Part shown: in pieces, positions 27,467 to 30,588 of the stretch | Position numbering within the stretch: the first letter of the stretch is position 1 | How the letters are laid out: each line of letters opens with the position of its first letter | Assembly (NCBI GenBank): GCA_009602725.1 | Contig: WELB01000254.1 | Coordinates: 26,575-57,162 of the forward strand | DNA length: 30,588 nucleotides | Direction: 5' to 3' | Source of the DNA: Spirogloea muscicola | Taxonomy: Eukaryota > Streptophyta > Zygnematophyceae > Spirogloeales > Spirogloeaceae | Made by a program: the position numbers and the translations under genes | The notes under the pieces: model-generated | Databases searched by the model: none | Seen by the model: the letters and a program-made list of their open reading frames with translations, nothing else | Told to the model about the DNA's origin: nothing

Positions 27467-27469
27467 TGA

Positions 27470-27850
27470 CATGATAGAGCCTCCGGTCACTTGCCACAGA
27501 TCACCTCACAGACGTTCACCAGTGGCCGGCGCCTCCGCCGCTGAAGCCGCCGCCGATTTTCTGAACTTGTTTATTTTAAGAAGAATTTGGGGCACCCAGA
27601 GCTATTACTCGGAAACACAGGGCGCCCAGATCTTCCTTCTGAGGAAGTGATACCCCAGATCGGCGGCGGCTTTAGCGGTGGAGGCGGCCGCCACGGGTGG
27701 ACTCTCTGCGAGGGAATTTTGTGGCAAGTAACCGCACGCTTTATCACCTCATCAAGCCGGAGGCAGGGCTCCGTCGGCAGGGATCCGTCTCGATTATGAA
27801 CATACGGGTGGGACTCTTAGCGCGCTGGGGGGGAGAAGCAGGCTGTTCAG
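27470..27850. other. Stretch without recognisable feature
   Basis: A small repeat of GGCGCCTCCGCCGCTGAAGCC-like sequence occurs at 27529-27555. Near-palindromic ATCTTCC...GGAAGTGAT surrounds 27630-27650. GGCGGCGGCTTTAGCGGTGGAGGCGGCC (27661-27690) is a loose inverse of the 27530-27555 words, giving a foldback about 150 bp long. No gene is supported. Confidence 0.35.
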
Positions 27851-27856
27851 AAGAAA

Positions 27857-28205
27857 GGGCTCGCCCATTGAGGATAGGGGCTGGACAAGCCAGCCCAAAA
27901 AAGAATGAACAAAGAACGAGAAGGGGGCCAGAGGAAGCCAGAGGAAGCGCTAAGAAACCAAAGCACACAAAGAAAGAAAGCAGCTACAAATTACTCAGTA
28001 ACCCCTGCTAAGCAGCCGCAAATCAGAGAGGCTAGGGTCCTGGAAGTGATGAAAGGGCTCGCCCATTGAGGATAGGGGCTGGACAAGCCAGCCCAAAAAA
28101 GAATGAACAAAGAACGAGAAGGGGGCCAGAGGAAGCCAGAGGAAGCGCTAAGAAACCAAAGCACACAAAGAAAGAAAGCAGCTACAAATTACTCAGTGGA
28201 AGTGG
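27857..28205 (-). mobile_element. Two LINE family A 3' ends in direct tandem, 198-bp period
   Basis: GGGCTCGCCCATTGAGGATA starts at 27857 and again at 28055. The two copies are identical for about 140 bp, through the hairpin (27877-27895, 28075-28093) to CTCAGT. Copy 1 continues into the terminal codons (stop 27995-27997, antisense of LRLLSRGY) and then meets copy 2. Copy 2 breaks at CTCAGT and continues GGAAGTGGGTCCCCTG, skipping about 40 bp of the coding end. Both share a duplicated GAAGCCAGAG. Confidence 0.85.
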
Positions 28206-28224
28206 GTCCCCTGTTCTCCACCCT

Positions 28225-28325
28225 GCGTGAATTAGCGCTTTCCCTGGCCCCTTCGTACTTTGTTCATTCTAGCTTTTTGGCTGGCCTCTTCCAGCCACCG
28301 CACTCTCCTGGAAGCGTCTTTCCTT
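28225..28325 (+). mobile_element. LINE 3' tail fragment, plus strand
   Basis: It reads ATTAGCGCTTTCCCTGGCCC, then TTTGTTCATTCTAGC, hairpin GGCTGGCCTCTTCCAGCC (28280-28297) and tail CTCTCCTGGAAGCGTC. It is the opposite orientation of the tandem pair beside it, so the two form an inverted arrangement. Confidence 0.7.
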
Positions 28326-28328
28326 CAT

Positions 28329-28379
28329 CAAATGCAAAGGCCAGGGGGTGGAAAGTAGAAACCTTGGCCTTTGCATTTG
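28329..28379. repeat. Perfect 15-bp inverted repeat with 21-nt loop
   Basis: CAAATGCAAAGGCCA (28329-28343) pairs exactly with TGGCCTTTGCATTTG (28365-28379). The loop is GGGGTGGAAAGTAGAAACCT plus one base. A related single arm (TTCAAAGGCCAGGGATGGAG) is at 23135-23155. It could fold in RNA or DNA. No gene is attached. Confidence 0.85.
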
Positions 28380-29070
28380 TACTCTTTGCACTGCGCATCC
28401 ATTGGCTTGTTTGCTTTTTGGCACGTTAAGTGCCTTGGCCTGGACCTTCTGCCCTGCAACACGACGACTTCTCGTCCTTGGGCTTGGCGATCCTTATTCA
28501 TAGCATGTATGGTCAAATTGCTCTAAGGGCCGTAACAAGCAAGCTTAACAGGACAGACTTCAGAGGGCCGCAATCGCCTGACAGCACACAGCTATGCAAA
28601 TGGCTATACTCAGTGGGAGCTTTTAAGTCGGCCGCCACAAGTCAGAGTAATTCGCTTGTTGATGGAATGAACAAGATCGGAAAGGGCTAGAAGGAGTAGA
28701 AAGGTTAGGAAAAAAGCTCAGCAGACAAAGAGGAGATGAAAGCTTTTGCAAAGCAAGGCAATGACTATGGGAGGCCAGCCTTCAACATGTACGGGGTCCA
28801 AAGGTGGTGGCCAAGGACCTTGAGGGCAACTGCAGCCACCCATTATGCAGCTACCTCTTCCCAAGGTGCTAGTACATATGATCAGCAACTTAAGTGAGTA
28901 CTGAGATTGGCTGCTTCTAAGGATAGGTGTTCTGACCTGATACCGGCCTCGCCATGTACAGGGTCCTATAGTCCAGCTAAATTGTTGTCTTCCCCAAGCC
29001 TTTGTTATTGCCGCACTTGGACCGAGCATCATGAATCAAGTGCTTCTTTGGTAGAAGACACACAGCCTTT
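28380..29070. other. Stretch without recognisable feature
   Basis: Frames here are at most about 104 codons and match nothing I know. AGGCCAGCC and GTACAGGGTCC words occur twice (28771-28802, 28957-28967), suggesting decayed repeat. No intron-exon structure can be defended. Confidence 0.35.
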
Positions 29071-29074
29071 TTCC

Positions 29075-29420
29075 AGGGGGCGAGAACTGTGAAGGCCAGG
29101 CCAAAAGGACTAAACTTAACCGAGCAAAGCAGCGGAGAGAAGGCGCGCGGTGCGCACGAATTGAAAGGGTGGCCAATCCAAGCCAAGACATTGTTCAGGC
29201 AGGAGCTAGTACAAAATGACTACATAAAACGAAACCCTATGCTAAGGTGGTAAAGGTAACCGTGTGACTTTGATACCCACGGGTAATCACACACAAATTC
29301 GACAGGCTAACTTGGGGAGCCAGAGCGCCGCCACGGAAGCCGGTAGCCTGACTAAGAGTACGCCCAGCATGCTGAGGAATAGCCAGAGCTTGCGAGCGCC
29401 ACAAAGTGGCGAGAGCCAAA
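29075..29420 (-). mobile_element. LINE family B 3' end
   Basis: It has a hairpin-like GGCGAGAACTGTGAAGGCCAGG (about 29078-29100), a 3' untranslated region with GGCGCGCGGTGCGCACGAATTG, then the C-terminal frame RSQALAIPQHAGRTLSQATG, ending SLSNLCVITRGY. The usual stop after RGY is CAA here, so the frame runs on 11 codons. It is the reference copy for recognising other family B tails in the window. Confidence 0.75.
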
Positions 29421-29454
29421 TATTGTGGAGGAGAAGTGCAAGTCTCTAATTGTA

Positions 29455-29720
29455 CATGCTTTGGGCTGGCTTCTCAGAGCCGTTACCATCCTTTGGACGA
29501 GCCGTATTCTTCAATGTGGACTATCAAGGAGCAGAAACATTCTCCAGTGGAGGGCGATGGCTGTGATTGGATGGTAAAGAGATGAAAAGTAAAGAGATGA
29601 AAGAGATGAAAAACAAGTTCAAAGGGGCTCCAAAAGCGCTAAGCACAAAGCGACTCAAAAGGCCACTGGGTGCTTAATATCCCCTGTTGAGCAGCCGCAG
29701 GTCAGAGGAACTAGTCTCCG
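29455..29720. mobile_element. LINE tails on both strands and a short C-terminus
   Basis: Plus strand: TTTGGGCTGGCTTCTCAGAGCCGTTACC (29460-29490). Minus strand: CCAGTGGAGGGCGATGGCTG (about 29544-29563), a 3' untranslated region with CGCTAAGCACAAAGCG, and the coding end SDLRLLNRGY with stop TAA 29674-29676. AAGAGATGAAA is repeated three times at 29577-29611. Confidence 0.65.
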
Positions 29721-29821
29721 GGTAGCAGATGCAGTGTGTATTGAGTGATGGAGGGCCTGAGTGGCCAAGTACAAAGACAGGCACACTGACACGTACATAA
29801 CCTGCTGCTGAAGTGACCCGC

Positions 29822-29895
29822 TCAGTAACCACGAGTCAGCACATAGAGGTCGCTGCCCGATACCGGGCGGCGAATTGACAAGCCCTTGTGCCACC
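29822..29895 (-). mobile_element. Very short LINE family B C-terminus
   Basis: The frame ends VSGSDLYVLTRGY with stop TGA 29822-29824, and similarity fades after about 20 codons. It lies just upstream of the right-edge neprosin promoter. The stretch 29721-29821 shows nothing. Confidence 0.55.
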
Positions 29896-29969
29896 AGCTA
29901 ATGCTCGACCAGCTTTTTAATGACCGTGGGCTCGTTGCAACCAGGCCGACACACGACGTCGCAAGCGTG

Positions 29970-30463
29970 GCGGGGTGAGCCAAGCTAGTGGGCGGTCGAT
30001 CACGTGAGAAGTGCGAACAGGCTCGTGCGGGGGGTGGGAAAGGGCGGGTCAACAAGGGTCTGCTTTCGGGGGGGGGGCACACACGTGCGAGCCGCGATGG
30101 CGCCCGGGAGGAGTGTGGGCGGGCTTATCCGCACGTACGGTCCGCGCCCGTACAGCCAATCAGGAGGCGGGGGAGGGCGTACGGGGCCGGCAGTGACTCC
30201 CCGAATCCGCCGGGCGCGTCAAAGCCGCCCCGTGGCGGGCACGGAGGGGCCGGCGGCGCCGAGGGGGCGCCGGGGGAACCCCCCCCCCGAAAGCTGCCGT
30301 TTCCGGCGGCCTGCCGACCAGGGAGCAACAGCCTGGCCAGGGACCCCCCCCCCGCCGCTCGGCGCTCCCGCGGAGCTCCCCCCCGCCGGCGCCCCGACGC
30401 GCCCGGCCCTCCTCCACCACCTGCAGCTGTGCCCTCGCTGCATCCTCCCCAGCAAGCCCCACG
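29970..30463 (+). promoter_or_regulatory. Promoter and leader of right-edge neprosin gene
   Basis: The block aligns with the orphan promoter (16500-16201, reverse) over its left part and with the leader of neprosin gene 1 (7370-6968, reverse) over its right part. CACGTG boxes lie at 30001-30006 and 30082-30087; the second is conserved at the orphan copy. A CCAAT box lies at 30156-30160, also conserved there, in TACAGCCAATCAGG. No TATA box is evident. C and G runs (30069-30078, 30282-30289, 30346-30353) surround the leader. Conservation of spacing between the second CACGTG and CCAAT (68 and 73 bp) supports a functional unit. Confidence 0.7.
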
Positions 30464-30588
30464 ATGGCGCGCCTCCGCCTTCTGGCGCTCCTCGTCCTGG
30501 CCCTGCTCGCGCTCCAGGCCTGCTCCCTCCAAGGCGCCGCTGCCCGTCGGCCAGGTGAGAAGCCACCTCGTCCCCGGTCACGCTCCTC
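30464..30588 (+). CDS. Neprosin-family gene, first exon only (continues past edge)
   Basis: ATG at 30464 opens MARLRLLALLVLALLALQAC followed by SLQGAAARRP, a signal peptide with the same pattern as neprosin gene 1 (MGRLRLAALLLLALLALQ). The exon ends at 30554 before GTGAGA, a strong donor, and is 91 nt, the same length and splice phase as exon 1 of gene 1. No neprosin domain is in view, so the assignment rests on homology of this exon and the leader. The intron begins at 30555 and the window ends inside it. Reading on without splicing gives GEKPPRPRSR, which also aligns with the unspliced sequence of gene 1. Confidence 0.75.
   Translation, partial: MARLRLLALLVLALLALQACSLQGAAARRPGEKPPRPRSRS

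Noticed and set aside
24095-27469. Long frames on the plus strand and in other minus frames within the full-length LINE
   Set aside because: They are by-products of GC-rich coding DNA. They lack family motifs and the frame at 27312-23413 has the full domain set.
30004-30558. 184-codon plus-strand frame at the right edge
   Set aside because: It reads the GC-rich promoter. The conserved frame is the signal-peptide exon starting at 30464.

Overview
The window looks like nuclear DNA from a green-lineage (Viridiplantae) eukaryote. A charophyte alga or early-diverging land plant is the best guess, but this is inference. The evidence is a spliced plant-type neprosin-domain gene with GT-AG introns, many site-independent non-LTR retrotransposon (LINE) fragments of the restriction-like-endonuclease (RLE) type, and broken cytosine-5 DNA methyltransferase (DNMT) sequence embedded in repeats. 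Charophytes are one of the few groups where DNMT-carrying retroelements have been described. Nothing looks bacterial. Most of the window is transposon debris. A single ambiguous base lies at 19043.

Three neprosin loci give the region its host-gene content. (1) A complete nine-exon gene on the minus strand, 6967 to 4271, reconstructs to 442 codons with every splice phase consistent. (2) A minus-strand pseudogene, 15542 to 14593, keeps only the last three exons. It carries an in-frame stop and a 3' frameshift, and its promoter survives separately at 16200-16500. (3) A plus-strand gene starts at 30464 and runs off the right edge; its 91-nt signal-peptide exon matches exon 1 of locus 1 in length and phase. 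The three loci share GC-rich promoter/leader DNA. Locus 3 and the orphan promoter also share a CACGTG box and a CCAAT box.

The mobile content is layered. A full-length LINE (here 'family A', 23292-27400, minus) has an intact 1299-codon ORF with two N-terminal zinc-finger-like motifs, a reverse transcriptase, a Cys-His knuckle and a C-terminal RLE. It is flanked by an 8-bp duplication and sits inside the 3' tail of an older LINE. Around thirty other LINE fragments, mostly 3' ends of several families (A, B, C and D here), are scattered on both strands. Most carry a short GGCTGG...CCAGCC hairpin in the 3' untranslated region. A 696-bp element with TGT...ACA termini and a 5-bp duplication (8174-8869) has a relative at 17740-18450.

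Two colinear copies of a DNMT-bearing unit occupy about 275-2610 and 7840-10940. Each has been broken by different later insertions. Copy 1 keeps motifs IV, VI and VIII but has lost the catalytic cysteine. Copy 2 keeps the cysteine but is cut after motif VI.

Layout: 1-3.5 kb DNMT unit 1 and LINE debris; 3.6-7.4 kb neprosin gene 1; 7.4-11 kb DNMT unit 2 with the 696-bp element inside; 11-13.1 kb LINE tails and unrecognised DNA; 13.2-16.5 kb a duplicated neprosin 3' block with a 37-bp minisatellite; 16.5-19 kb LINE and TIR element fragments; 19.3-20.3 kb possible unidentified exons; 20.6-23.3 kb satellites and nested LINE fragments; 23.3-27.4 kb intact LINE; 27.4-29.9 kb LINE debris; 29.97-30.59 kb neprosin gene 3 promoter and first exon.
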